64,000 nucleotides of DNA from Tannerella forsythia (GTDB lineage: Bacteria > Bacteroidota > Bacteroidia > Bacteroidales > Tannerellaceae), in assembly GCF_001006485.1 (NCBI RefSeq), contig NZ_JUET01000058.1, positions 124,001 to 188,000 of the forward strand, given 5' to 3'. Positions within the stretch are counted from its first letter, which is position 1. Every line of letters begins with the position of its first letter. The notes under the pieces are model-generated. The model made no database searches, was not told the origin of the DNA, and worked only from the letters and a program-made list of their open reading frames with translations. Position numbers and translations under genes: made by a program. This document shows, in pieces, positions 16,563 to 27,100 of the stretch.

Positions 16563-16610
16563 GCGTGCCGGAAGAATTAAGATACAAGGCACACTTTCTT
16601 TTCTGTTTTT
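16563..16610 (+). terminator. Possible terminator after the first SusC/SusD pair
   Basis: GTGCC and GGCAC arms (about 16565-16590) are followed by a T-rich run ending at 16613. The stem is short and the loop long, so termination is probably partial. The second pair may be read through from the first or have its own promoter. Confidence 0.35.
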
Positions 16611-16656
16611 TTACAAAGTATACATATTAATCTTTACAAAACAAAAAATAGTATCT

Positions 16657-19600
16657 ATGAATCAGAACAAACAAAGAAAACGGTTCAGACAGCTGGCTGC
16701 CGGTATGTCGCTAGCGCTTATGCTATGCATATCCGGTGTATCCGGTGTATTGTCTGCCTCTCCGTTGCAGGTGCAACGGATGTCTGTCAAACTGGAAAAC
16801 GGAACTTTGCGCGAGCTTTTCCATCTGATCGAAGAAAAGTTCGACTATTCGTTCTTGGTCCGTAACAACGACATCGACTTGAATGAGCGTCTTACGCTCG
16901 ATGTAACCGATCAGCCGGTAGAAAACATCCTGACCGATGCCCTGAAAAAGCAGGATGCAACCTTTACCGTGAACAATCAGAGGATTTTAGTGTACAAGGC
17001 AAATGGAAAACAACCCCGGAGTTATCCGGTAGCATCTTCTTCTTCTTCTTCTCCGGCGCAGCAACAACAGGGGAAGGTTGTGATAAAAGGAAAGATTATC
17101 GATGAATCCGGTGAACCGTTACCCGGGGTATCAGTCTATACGAAAGATATGACATCCGGCACGATCAGCGATCCGGACGGTAAATTCAGCCTGCCGGTTA
17201 ACCATGCGAACGACAGTGTTTACTTTTCCTATGTAGGTTATCGTACCGAGCGTATTTTAGCTCAATCGTACCGAAACAAGAACGTATTGATTAAACTCGT
17301 ATCCAACGCCGTTCAAATGAGTGAATTAGTTGTTGTTGCTTATGGGTCCACCAACCGTAAAACATTTACCGGATCGGTTTCAGCCCTTACGGCGGATGAT
17401 ATTCAGCGGAACAAATCGAATAATATATTAAGCAGCTTGCAAGGTACGATTCCCGGGCTTCGACTCGAAAATAAGTCGCAACGAGACGGACGAAGTCAGC
17501 CGCATATAGTTATTCGAGGTGCTTCCTCGATTAATTCGAGTATCTCTCCGCTTTATATTATTGACGGAGCGCCCAGCGATGCCATCGAACAACTGAATCC
17601 TGACGATATTGAATCGGTCTCGGTGTTGAAAGACGCGGCGGCTATTTCGCTTTATGGGGCTCGGGCAACGAATGGTGTCATCCTGATTTCGACGAAACAG
17701 GGGCGTCGAAATACGCATCAAAAAGCATCCGTGAGGTATACGGGACAGATCGGCTTTTCCAATCGTACAGGGAAAGATTACAAGATGGTATCTCCGAAAG
17801 ATTACTATGAACTGTCGTGGGAGGCGTTGCGTAATGGTGCAGAAGATAATCCGGGATTACTGACGGCCGGAGGGAAGAAATACGCGTCGGCAGCTGAATA
17901 TGCGACCTCGGAATTGCTGAATGTCTTCGGATACAATGCTTATGATAAGGCACAACCGGTAGGGCTGGACGGTAAATTAGACCCGTCGGCTAAGCTGCTA
18001 TGGTGGGAAGATTATAGCGAGAGCCTGATCAAAACCGGTTTGAAGCACGAACATACGTTTAATATCAATAACGCAACGGATAAGCTCAAATATTATATTT
18101 CGGCAGGATACTTGAATCAGAAAGGGTTGAACCCTGGAAACGGAGGGTTTGACCGTTTTACGGCTCGCACGAATCTCTCGTACGAGATTAACCGTTATGT
18201 CACGGTGGGAATTAATCTCGGTATGAGTAACTCGACCACCAAGACGAACAGTATCAACAACGGATATGCTGATTTCGCCACATATGCCCGCCTCACACCG
18301 GGGCTGTACCCGTTGTATAAACGCAATGAACAAGGAGAGCTTGTCTATGATGAAAATGGGCAGCGGGTATTGGATTTCGGAAACGGTCCGGCCAATATTT
18401 TAAACAGCAGACGGCCTAATGTTACTTCACAGGAAGGAGGATGTAATCCTTTAGGTACATTGGATTTAGATAAGAGCAGATATAAAAGTCGGTATTATTT
18501 CACGAATTTCTTTGTCGATGTCAATCTGTGCGAAGGGCTGAAATTCAAAACTTCTTATTCCGGAAATACGTCGTATTCCGACAGTAAATTCTACCGGAAC
18601 AGAACGATCGGAGAGAGCAAAGGAAAAGGGCTTCTGATTGTCAATACCTCACAAACGACGCATTGGACGGTAAACAGTATATTGAGTTATGACAAAGCAT
18701 GGGGAAGCGATCACCGCCTTCGTTTGCTGTTAGGCTCCGAAATCAACGAAAGAGCCAACTCCAGTGTCAACGCTTCTGCCACAGGCTTTGCTTTTGAAGG
18801 AATGGATGAGCTGGTAAACGGATCGACCATTGTGAAACCTGCTTTGGGTGCAGGCTCTTCGTCATCCGACCGTTTGGTGGGCTTCTTCTCTCGTGCGGAA
18901 TACGACTTGTATAACCGTTACTTTTTTTCGGCCAGTCTCCGACGCGACGGCTCTTCCCGTTTCCATCCTGATACACGTTGGGGGAACTTCTGGAGTGCCG
19001 GCGCTTCGTGGATCATCAGTCAGGAGAAGTTTTTGCAGAACTGTAAATGGCTGTCACTTCTAAAGCTGAGAGTCAGCTATGGTACGTCGGGGAATATCGG
19101 GACGAATGACTATCGTTCCTATTATGCTACCGGATACATGTTCTTGGGAACTCCCGGAGTGTATATCTCCGAATTAGCCAATAAAAACCTGAAATGGGAA
19201 ATCAATAAGCAACTCAATGTCGGGATAGATGCGGCCTTTGTCAATGATCGTATCCGTTTGACGCTCGACTGGTATAACCGGCAGACCGATGATCTCTTTT
19301 ATAATGTCCCGCTGTCGCCTTCGATCGGATTTAAGCAGGTGCTCCGTAATATCGGAAGTTTGAGAAACAGAGGACTTGAATTGTCGATAACGACTCGAAA
19401 TATCCAAACGAAAGATTTTGAATGGACGACGAACTTTAATATCTCCAACAATAAAAATGAGATTCTGGCGTTGAATCAAGACGAGTTCATTACCGGAAAC
19501 CGTATCTATAAGGTGGGACAAAGTACTACCGAATTTTTTATCCGTGAATATGCCGGCGTGAATCCCGAGAACGGAAAGCCGCAATGGTATATTGACGAAG

Positions 19601-20241
19601 TAAGTACACAGACAGGAGAAAGAACGGGGAACCGGGTGACAACGGAAAATTGGAATGAAACAGTGATTAAAACGATTAAACTCGATGACGGATCGACCAA
19701 AACAGTACGCAACCTGGGACGTTATTCCGTTGGGAATTATACGCCTACCATCTCCGGAGGACTTTACAATACGTTCCGGATCGGAAATTTTGACTTGGGG
19801 ATTTTAGTTAACTACTCGCTGGGTGCCAAAATTTTGATGGCCGACTATGCCCCACTTACCAATTCCGGAAGTAGTACCGTCAAATTGTTCCATCACGACA
19901 TGCTGAACCGTTGGCAGAAAAAGGGCGACGTGACGGATATTCCCCGATTGACAACTACGAGTGTCAATAATTACACCGGCTCTTTTTCATATACCTCCAC
20001 ATTCTATATGCGTAGTGGAGACTATTTGAAGTTGAAGACCCTGCATTTGGGGTATATGTTGCCTTCGAAAATGAATAAAGCGCTGCATATTGCCGGCGCC
20101 CAATTTTATTTACAGGCCGATAACGTATGTTACTTCAGTGCCGAACAGGGGTTTGATCCGGAGCAGGTATCAGGGGGGGTTGTCACAAACAGTTTCCCTA
20201 CTTTATCTACCTATTCGGTCGGGGTCAAACTTGATTTTTAA
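16657..20241 (+). CDS. SusC/RagA-family TonB-dependent receptor 2, with STN domain
   Basis: A 1194-residue outer-membrane receptor with the same order as receptor 1: signal peptide, STN domain, carboxypeptidase-regulatory-like domain (ESGEPLPGVSVYTKDMTSGT), plug (VVVAYGSTNRKTFTGSV) and barrel ending YSVGVKLDF. The first ~110 residues match receptor 1 almost residue for residue, apart from a tandem 9-bp duplication (TCCGGTGTA twice, about 16732-16749) in the signal peptide. Everything after the STN domain is diverged and includes a Ser-rich linker. Shared STN sequence suggests both receptors talk to the same FecR. The substrate is unknown. Confidence 0.95.
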   Translation: MNQNKQRKRFRQLAAGMSLALMLCISGVSGVLSASPLQVQRMSVKLENGTLRELFHLIEEKFDYSFLVRNNDIDLNERLTLDVTDQPVENILTDALKKQDATFTVNNQRILVYKANGKQPRSYPVASSSSSSPAQQQQGKVVIKGKIIDESGEPLPGVSVYTKDMTSGTISDPDGKFSLPVNHANDSVYFSYVGYRTERILAQSYRNKNVLIKLVSNAVQMSELVVVAYGSTNRKTFTGSVSALTADDIQRNKSNNILSSLQGTIPGLRLENKSQRDGRSQPHIVIRGASSINSSISPLYIIDGAPSDAIEQLNPDDIESVSVLKDAAAISLYGARATNGVILISTKQGRRNTHQKASVRYTGQIGFSNRTGKDYKMVSPKDYYELSWEALRNGAEDNPGLLTAGGKKYASAAEYATSELLNVFGYNAYDKAQPVGLDGKLDPSAKLLWWEDYSESLIKTGLKHEHTFNINNATDKLKYYISAGYLNQKGLNPGNGGFDRFTARTNLSYEINRYVTVGINLGMSNSTTKTNSINNGYADFATYARLTPGLYPLYKRNEQGELVYDENGQRVLDFGNGPANILNSRRPNVTSQEGGCNPLGTLDLDKSRYKSRYYFTNFFVDVNLCEGLKFKTSYSGNTSYSDSKFYRNRTIGESKGKGLLIVNTSQTTHWTVNSILSYDKAWGSDHRLRLLLGSEINERANSSVNASATGFAFEGMDELVNGSTIVKPALGAGSSSSDRLVGFFSRAEYDLYNRYFFSASLRRDGSSRFHPDTRWGNFWSAGASWIISQEKFLQNCKWLSLLKLRVSYGTSGNIGTNDYRSYYATGYMFLGTPGVYISELANKNLKWEINKQLNVGIDAAFVNDRIRLTLDWYNRQTDDLFYNVPLSPSIGFKQVLRNIGSLRNRGLELSITTRNIQTKDFEWTTNFNISNNKNEILALNQDEFITGNRIYKVGQSTTEFFIREYAGVNPENGKPQWYIDEVSTQTGERTGNRVTTENWNETVIKTIKLDDGSTKTVRNLGRYSVGNYTPTISGGLYNTFRIGNFDLGILVNYSLGAKILMADYAPLTNSGSSTVKLFHHDMLNRWQKKGDVTDIPRLTTTSVNNYTGSFSYTSTFYMRSGDYLKLKTLHLGYMLPSKMNKALHIAGAQFYLQADNVCYFSAEQGFDPEQVSGGVVTNSFPTLSTYSVGVKLDF

Positions 20242-20276
20242 TCCATCTGGTATATAAATGATTAATTGATAATAAG

Positions 20277-21764
20277 ATGAAAACTATATTAAGACGATTG
20301 AATCGTCGAAATGTGCCCTCTATCATGGTGCTTGTCGCTTGTCTCCTGTTGGTGCGGTGTAATGATTTTTTAGATGTGATACCGAGGGATAAGGTATCAT
20401 CCGATATTGTATTCACCTCTTACGAGTCGGCAACAACCGTGCTCGGCGGCGTGTATGATCATATGACCTATTCGGCCGAAGGATTCATGATTAAAGCCCA
20501 GAGCTTAGGTATCCATAACTTTATTTTGGCTGCCGATATGATGGGACAGGATATTATTCCGAAAAACTTTTCCGGGCAGTTTCAAGGTGATGACTATAGC
20601 TTCAGCACTCGTACGATGGAGAAAGATCGTCCTTCCTTCTTTTGGTTCTATTGTTATACCCATATCAATGTGCTGAACGACTTGCTCAGTCACATGTCCA
20701 AAATGCAGGGAACGACGTCCGAGAAAAAACAGGTGGAAGGGGAAGCGCGGGCCTTGCGTGCCTATCATTACCTGTTGCTGGTACAATGGTTTCAGCAAAC
20801 CTATCTGCTCAATCCTGAGGCTCCCGGTGTACCGTTATACCTCGAACCGACGATTGATCCCAAAAATAGGGAAAGTATGAAAGCGGTGTATGAGGCGATT
20901 ACGGCAGACCTGCAATGGGCCGTTGAAAACCTTCCCTCCGGCCGGCGCAAGGATTCGAAATATGTTGTCTGCAAAGATATGGTGAAAGGCTTGCTTTCAC
21001 GTGTCTATATGGAGACGGGTGATTACGAAAAAGCGGCCGTATTAGCCAAAGAATTGGCCGAAGCGTATCCCTTAATGTCGAATGATGAATATAAGCAGGG
21101 TTTTAATAATGTATCTGTTTCCGAATGTATATGGGGCTTGCCTGCTTCCGCAAAAAATACGAATGCCAACTATTCGCTGCCTACAGTCTGGAGTCATCCG
21201 CGTAAGAACAAACGCTGGTCGATGGAGTTTGTTTTCCTGAACAGTGACTTCGTCGAATTGTTTGCAGAGGGAGACGTGCGGAAAGAACTGATTCAGCTCA
21301 ATCCGAAGACGGAGGAAACCGGAAAATATCCCGAGCGGAAATATATATCTTTTAAGATTATGGACCCGGATGAAAACGACAAGTTGCCCGATGTGCTGTT
21401 GATGCGGAGCAGTGAGATGCTTCTGATTGCTGCCGAATGCGCAGCCAGACTGAAGAAGGATACCGAAGCGCAACAACTCCTCTTTAAGCTGCAGCAGACA
21501 CGCTACCCCGCTGCCGTGAAAACAACGGCTACCAGCCAAGCGCTGATCGATGAAATCTGGACGGAGCGACGCAAGGAACTCTACGGTGAAGGCTTTGCAC
21601 TTCTTGATCTCAAGCGTTTTCGCAAGCCGCTCGTAAGGAAGGGACTTCATACCATCAAAAGGAATGATGCCGAAGGAATATTGTATCCCGCTGACAGTAA
21701 AATGTTTACCCTGCAAATACCTGAAGGAGAAATTCAGACAAATAATATCGAACAAAATCCCTAA
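20277..21764 (+). CDS. SusD/RagB-family nutrient-binding lipoprotein 2
   Basis: A 495-residue protein with a signal peptide and lipobox (LLLVRC, Cys 29). SusD features include NDFLDVIPRD after the lipidated Cys, ARALRAYHYLLLVQWFQQTY, and ERRKELYGEGFALLDLKRF near the C-terminus. It is shorter than SusD 1 and not closely similar. It starts 35 bp after receptor 2 and should be its surface lid. The third gene of this unit is the thioredoxin-like protein 23 bp downstream. Confidence 0.93.
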   Translation: MKTILRRLNRRNVPSIMVLVACLLLVRCNDFLDVIPRDKVSSDIVFTSYESATTVLGGVYDHMTYSAEGFMIKAQSLGIHNFILAADMMGQDIIPKNFSGQFQGDDYSFSTRTMEKDRPSFFWFYCYTHINVLNDLLSHMSKMQGTTSEKKQVEGEARALRAYHYLLLVQWFQQTYLLNPEAPGVPLYLEPTIDPKNRESMKAVYEAITADLQWAVENLPSGRRKDSKYVVCKDMVKGLLSRVYMETGDYEKAAVLAKELAEAYPLMSNDEYKQGFNNVSVSECIWGLPASAKNTNANYSLPTVWSHPRKNKRWSMEFVFLNSDFVELFAEGDVRKELIQLNPKTEETGKYPERKYISFKIMDPDENDKLPDVLLMRSSEMLLIAAECAARLKKDTEAQQLLFKLQQTRYPAAVKTTATSQALIDEIWTERRKELYGEGFALLDLKRFRKPLVRKGLHTIKRNDAEGILYPADSKMFTLQIPEGEIQTNNIEQNP

Positions 21765-21787
21765 GATAATTATATAAAATTTTAAAC

Positions 21788-22930
21788 ATGAAGAAAATGA
21801 AGAAAAAATTGATCGCATTGATCTTTGTATTGATGGCAATGCCATTGGTGCATGCGCAAAAAAGTGAAATTACGGTAAAAGGGAGCGTTAAGTTCCCGGA
21901 TGACAAATCCAAAATTCGGATTTTTTATGCTGACAAGTTCGATGAAGTCGTCATCGATTCATTTGAAGTAAAGGCAGACCATACTTTTGAGAAAAAGGTA
22001 ACACTCCCTTTCCCCGGTATCTACTATATCGATTGTCAGAAATGGGAATACCTGGAATTTTGGGGTGAAGATGAGAACATCGAAGTGCACTTCAGAGGAC
22101 AGGATACGGCCAAAATAAAGATCAAAAATCCGCTGTATGAGCATATCGTAAATCCCGGAAGAAACAATGAATTGATGAATTTGCAGAACTATTTTGACCA
22201 TATGGCCTATCAGGGAATGATTAGTGCAGGTAAAGAGGTCTATCAAGCCGGGAAAAGCACTTGCGATGAATGGAAAGAATACGTAAAAAAAGCGTATGAC
22301 AGGAATGCCGAAACAAGCGAGGAATACATCAAATACCTTGTACGTTATTACGGAGACCGGAACAGCGCTATTTCTCTTCTATACAGGTTGAAGGATGAAG
22401 AGTTAAAAAACAGCATTCTGACTTATTTTCAAAAAAACAAGCCGGATTACATTCCCTATGTGAAGTATGTAAAGGAGGAGGAAGAAAGACTCAGTCAGGC
22501 AGCCAAACTGGAAGCCGGGAAGATTGCTCCGGGCTTCAGTTTCCCCACACCGGACGGTAAAAAAACACTCGGCCCTGAAAATTTCAAAGGAAAATATCTT
22601 TTGATCGATTTCTGGGCATCTTGGTGTGGCCCTTGCCGGAAAGCTATCCCGCACCTGAAAGAGGCTTATGCGAAATACAAAGCACAAGGGTTCGAAATCT
22701 TATCCGTATCGATCGATAGGAAAGAAACGGACTGGAAAAAAGCATTGAACGAAGAAAAGATGCCCTGGTCACAAACGTGCGCACCTAATTCAGGGAAAGA
22801 TATTATGAGCACCTATCAGTTCAGTGGCATACCTCATTTAGTGCTGCTTGATAAAGACGGAAAAATCATCGAGAGAGGAATTGTCGCAACGGAATTGGAC
22901 GAAACATTAGCGAAAATAATCGCGGAATAG
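21788..22930 (+). CDS. Secreted TlpA-like thiol-disulfide protein with DUF4369-like N-terminus
   Basis: A 380-residue protein with a signal peptide ending at VHA-Q. Residues of about 25-115 are a beta-rich DUF4369-like region. A helical middle follows, and from about residue 245 there is a thioredoxin-fold domain with DFWASWCGPCRKAIPHL carrying the redox-active CxxC pair and a cis-Pro loop (FSGIPHLVLLD). Such proteins act in the periplasm or at the cell surface as disulfide reductases or isomerases. Its place after a SusC/SusD pair suggests a role in handling the imported substrate or maturing these receptors. Confidence 0.9.
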   Translation: MKKMKKKLIALIFVLMAMPLVHAQKSEITVKGSVKFPDDKSKIRIFYADKFDEVVIDSFEVKADHTFEKKVTLPFPGIYYIDCQKWEYLEFWGEDENIEVHFRGQDTAKIKIKNPLYEHIVNPGRNNELMNLQNYFDHMAYQGMISAGKEVYQAGKSTCDEWKEYVKKAYDRNAETSEEYIKYLVRYYGDRNSAISLLYRLKDEELKNSILTYFQKNKPDYIPYVKYVKEEEERLSQAAKLEAGKIAPGFSFPTPDGKKTLGPENFKGKYLLIDFWASWCGPCRKAIPHLKEAYAKYKAQGFEILSVSIDRKETDWKKALNEEKMPWSQTCAPNSGKDIMSTYQFSGIPHLVLLDKDGKIIERGIVATELDETLAKIIAE

Positions 22931-23253
22931 TCCGGAGATGCCCCCTCAAAAAGGATGGGTTTTCGAAAAAAACGTCAAGAAAGAGAACATGATGATTCAT
23001 GGTCAACCGTTATACCGGGTACTCATAGAGGGAATAAGATAAGATAGCAAAAGGAGCAGGGAAGATTTGGAAAACTTCCCGCTTCTTGCTTCTGATTCGT
23101 GGCGATAAACCTAACCCTCTCATTTCCCGTGCCGATCCCCTTATCTTTTACCACACGCACAGAAATACCTCTAACTCCTTAGAACCATCGGTATTCCGTA
23201 TTTTCCAAAGGGGCTTCTTTTTTAGCTTCTTGGGGCTTTGTCGACCCCAATGC
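22931..23253. other. Convergent intergenic region after the TlpA-like gene
   Basis: No ORF is supported. GGGAAG (23059-23064) and CTTCCC (23075-23080) form a short hairpin that could end plus-strand transcription. TTGGGG/CCCCAA (23230-23250) forms another hairpin next to the stop of the Fur-family gene. Confidence 0.4.
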
Positions 23254-23667
23254 TCAAGGAGTCCGCTTCGACTTACATTCGGCACACAAACCTTTTACAT
23301 TCACATAGGCTTCATCGATCGAGAAATCCGTATTTTGGGGGAGTAAATGATGAATTTCGGGCAGTGGAATATCGATGATGCATCCGCATGCCTTACAACG
23401 AAAATGCCCATGTGTTTCCATCACACTGTCGAACCGGGCATTTTTCTCATCGATGTCAATCTGCATCGCCGTTCCCTGTTGAACAAAAAGTTTCAGCGTG
23501 TTATACACCGTTGTTTTCGACAGTGTGGGAATCTGCGGCAACAACTCCGTATAAATCTCATCCACGGTCGGATGGGTATGATGCTGAAACAGATATTCCA
23601 TAATAGCTATGCGCTGAACAGAGGGCTTAATGCCATGCGCCAGTAAATATTGTTGCGTCGATTTCAT
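23254..23667 (-). CDS. Fur/PerR-family metalloregulator
   Basis: A 137-residue protein with an N-terminal winged helix (HGIKPSVQRIAIMEYLFQHH, then TLSKTTVYNTLKLF) and a C-terminal dimerisation domain. Structural-zinc cysteines appear as CKACGC and CAEC. HGHF and the following His/Asp/Glu residues are candidate regulatory-metal ligands. Whether it senses iron (Fur) or peroxide (PerR) cannot be settled by eye; the length suits either. The promoter is probably CAAAAGTA (minus-strand TACTTTTG) at 23703-23710. Confidence 0.92.
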   Translation of the reverse strand: MKSTQQYLLAHGIKPSVQRIAIMEYLFQHHTHPTVDEIYTELLPQIPTLSKTTVYNTLKLFVQQGTAMQIDIDEKNARFDSVMETHGHFRCKACGCIIDIPLPEIHHLLPQNTDFSIDEAYVNVKGLCAECKSKRTP

Positions 23668-23702
23668 ACCGTCCAGTTCATCTTATTTTTTTATAATGGA
23701 CA

Positions 23703-23710
23703 CAAAAGTA
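23703..23710 (-). promoter_or_regulatory. -7 element of the Fur-family gene
   Basis: TACTTTTG on the minus strand, 36 bp upstream of the start codon, matches TAnnTTTG. Confidence 0.5.
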
Positions 23711-23766
23711 AGGCAAAAAAAGAAGCCCATCAAATATATCGAAAGCATTTTGAACCCCATAGAACA

Positions 23767-23806
23767 GAATCCGGGTAAACGCCGGAAAAAAGCGCTACCC
23801 GGATTC
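23767..23806 (-). terminator. Hairpin downstream of trxA
   Basis: GAATCCGGGTA (23767-23777) and TACCCGGATTC (23796-23806) are exact 11-bp inverted repeats with an 18-nt loop, 19 bp beyond the trxA stop. The strong stem supports a transcript end for dnaE-trxA. Confidence 0.7.
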
Positions 23807-23824
23807 TTCATAAAAGCAATTCAA

Positions 23825-24139
23825 TCAAAGAAGTTTATCAATCTTTTCGGCCAGTGCACCTTTTTGCGCAGCACCTACCTGCTTGTCGACAAGCTGACCA
23901 TCTTTAAAGAGTAAAATCGTAGGAATGTTGCGAATTCCGTATTCCGAAACCACCTCGTCGTTCTCATCGACATTGACCTTCCCGATGGTAACGCGGCCTT
24001 CGTATTCGGTTGCCAACTCATCGATGATGGGACTCACCATCCGGCAGGGGCCGCACCATTCCGCCCAAAAATCCAATACCACAGGTTTCCCTGCATTCAA
24101 TACTTCTTTGTAATTTGCGTCTGTTACTGTTAATGCCAT
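23825..24139 (-). CDS. trxA: Cytoplasmic thioredoxin
   Basis: A 104-residue thioredoxin of typical length with no signal peptide. LDFWAEWCGPCRMVSPIIDE carries the canonical WCGPC active site, and RNIPTILLF holds the cis-Pro. It reduces protein disulfides using thioredoxin reductase, which is not in the window. It follows dnaE by 29 bp on the same strand and ends at a hairpin. Confidence 0.96.
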   Translation of the reverse strand: MALTVTDANYKEVLNAGKPVVLDFWAEWCGPCRMVSPIIDELATEYEGRVTIGKVNVDENDEVVSEYGIRNIPTILLFKDGQLVDKQVGAAQKGALAEKIDKLL

Positions 24140-24168
24140 AACTCTTTTGTTTTTAATTGGTTGAAAAA

Positions 24169-27100
24169 TTATTTATTGATCGTAAAATCTAAATGATCCG
24201 AGTCGTTGATAAAATTCAGCAACTCTTGCGTAACGTTCAGCCTGATGTCACGCGACGAGAAATGCAATGCCACATGATCGCTTCCGGCGACGTTGAAAAA
24301 CAACTGTGTCTTGCCCGGATTACTTTTTATCAAAGTGGACAGTTCGCTGATTATCTGCTTGTTCAAATCGTCGATCGGAATGGAGATACTGAGCGAATGA
24401 ATCAGCGAGTCTTTCACGTCATGCAACAGTTGGATCGAGTTGATTTTAAAATCAAGCTCTGCTTCTTTCCACCTTCGCGGCTGAAGCTCCGCCTTTATAT
24501 AAAGATAGAGTCCTTCCTTGCCGTACTTGCTGAAATTAATATAATTGTCGCCGAAAAGCGGCATCTCTCCGCTGCCCGACATATCTTCGATCTTGATGAT
24601 GCCGTAAGGCTTCCCGGTCTTCGTGAGTCCCTCCCGATACCCCGTCACGATACCGCCAAGCAAAAGTTCCTTGTTCTGAAACTCTTCCCATTCGCGGCTG
24701 TCCACATCCTTCATCGTCATGTTGCAGACATGGTTCAGGATGATGCGGTATTCATCGAGCGGATGTGCAGACAGATAGATGCCAATCAGTTCTTTCTCTC
24801 TGTTAAGCCGTTCCAGCACACTCCACGGCTCACACTTCGGGATTTCGGGACGTGCAATCTGTATCGCATGATCATCACCGAACAGCGAGGCGGACGACAT
24901 CTGTTTATCCGTCTGATATTTCATTCCGTAACGTATCACAACGTCAATAAAGGTCTCCCCCTTTCCACTCGGAGTAACGAGCGGTTCGCGCGGTATACTC
25001 AAGGTATCGAATGCACCTGCCAGAGCCAAGCTTTCAAATGCTTTCTTGTTGCATGCACTCAGATTAACCCGTTCGACAAAATCGTAAATATCCTTATAAG
25101 GCCCGCGCTTGTCACGTTCCTCGATAATCGCCTGAACAGCACTTTCTCCCACTCCTTTAACGGCCACGAGTCCGAAACGGATATCTCCCTTCGTATTCAC
25201 CCCGAATTTACGGTGCGACTCGTTGACGTCAGGACCCAGCACTTTAATCTTCATCGCCTTGCATTCGTCCATCGCCTTCGTAATTTCTTTGATATTCGAA
25301 AGGTTCCGACTCAGTACGGCGGCCATAAACTCCGACGGATAATGAGCCTTCAGATACGCTGTCTGATAAGCGACCCATGAATAGCATGTCGCATGACTTT
25401 TGTTGAACGCATACGAGGCAAATTTCTCCCAGTCAGACCAGATTTTCTCAAGTGTTTTTATATTATGCCCGTTTTTTTGGCCGCCGTTAAGGAATTTACT
25501 CTTCAGCTCATTCATCTTGTCAATCTGCTTTTTTCCCATGGCCTTACGCAACGTATCGCTTTGCCCGCGGGTAAAGCTGGCGAGCAACCTCGAGAGCAAC
25601 ATGACTTGTTCCTGATAAACGGTAATTCCGTACGTATTTTTCAAATAACGCTCCATCTCGGGAATGTCGTAGGTGATCTCTTCCCGACCATGCTTACGCG
25701 CGATAAATGCGGGAATATAATCCATCGGTCCGGGACGATAGAGCGCATTCATCGCGATCAGGTCTTCAAATTCGGTCGGTTGCAATTCCTTCAGATACTT
25801 TTGCATGCCGGCAGACTCGAACTGAAACGTCGCGACGGTCTTTCCTTGACAGAACAGATCGTAAGTCCGTTTGTCATTGATCGGAATCTTATCAATATCA
25901 ATGGCCTTACCGGTCGTCTGCTTGATATTTTCGATCGCTTCTTTAATGATCGACAGTGTTTTCAGGCCAAGAAAATCCATCTTGATCAGCCCCGTTTCCT
26001 CAATGACCGAACCTTCATACTGCGTAACGAGCAAAGTCTCTTTCGTTTCCTTGTCTTCGGCCGTTGCCACAGGCACGATATCGGAAATATCCTGCTGTCC
26101 GATAATCACACCGCAGGCATGCACACCTGTATTCCGCACATTGCCCTCCAGCTTTTGAGCATATTTTAACGTGTCGCGCAGGATGGGATTCGTGCTGTTG
26201 GCTGCCTCCTTTAACTCAGGTATGGCCTCAATGGCATTCTTCAGCGTTAGCTTCTTATCCGGTATTTTATCCGGTACCAGCTTGGCCAGACGATTTGATT
26301 CCTTCAGAGGCAGTTGTTGCACCCGCGCCACATCTTTCAGCGCCAGCTTGGTTGCCATCGTGCCGTAGGTAATGATATGCGCTACGCGCTGCTGACCGTA
26401 TTTTTCCGTCACCCATTTCAGAACCTCCCCACGCCCGTCGTCATCAAAATCGATATCGATATCAGGCATAGAAATACGATCGGGATTAAGGAAACGCTCG
26501 AACAGTAAATCGTATCGGATGGGATCGATATCGGTAATTCCCAAGCAGTATGCGACGACCGAACCGGCGGCCGAGCCACGTCCCGGTCCGACGGATACGC
26601 CCATCTCCCGGGCGGCTGTGATGAAATCCTGTACAATCAGGAAGTAGCCGGGGAACCCCATTCTTTTAATCGTTTTCAGTTCGAAATGAATACGTTCCTT
26701 CGCCTCTTCCGGTATGTTTTCGCTGTAGCGGTTCGGGCTCATCGCCCGTTTAAGGGTCAGATGCTCGAGGTAGTCCGCTTCCAGCTTGATACGGATCACC
26801 TTCTCATAACCGCCGAGACGCAGATAATTATCCGTTACTTTACCATCGGCATCCGTCTCATTAAATTCGTCCATCAAGTCTTTGGCCGTATATTTTTCGC
26901 GATACGCCTCTTCCGTACCAAACGAAGGATCAATTTCGAAGAAAGGCATCAATGCCGGTGAGTCGATGGAATACAGTTCCACCTTGTCAAGAACTTCAAG
27001 CGTATTGCTCAGGGCTTCGGGTACATCGGCAAAAATCGAGTTCATCTCAGCCGTACTCTTCATCCACTCCTGTTTGGAATACCGCATTCTTGCCGGATCA

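Noticed and set aside
24193-25380. A 395-codon plus-strand ORF opposite dnaE
   Set aside because: It is antisense to the conserved dnaE coding sequence, its composition is that of a shadow frame, and no domain or start context supports it.
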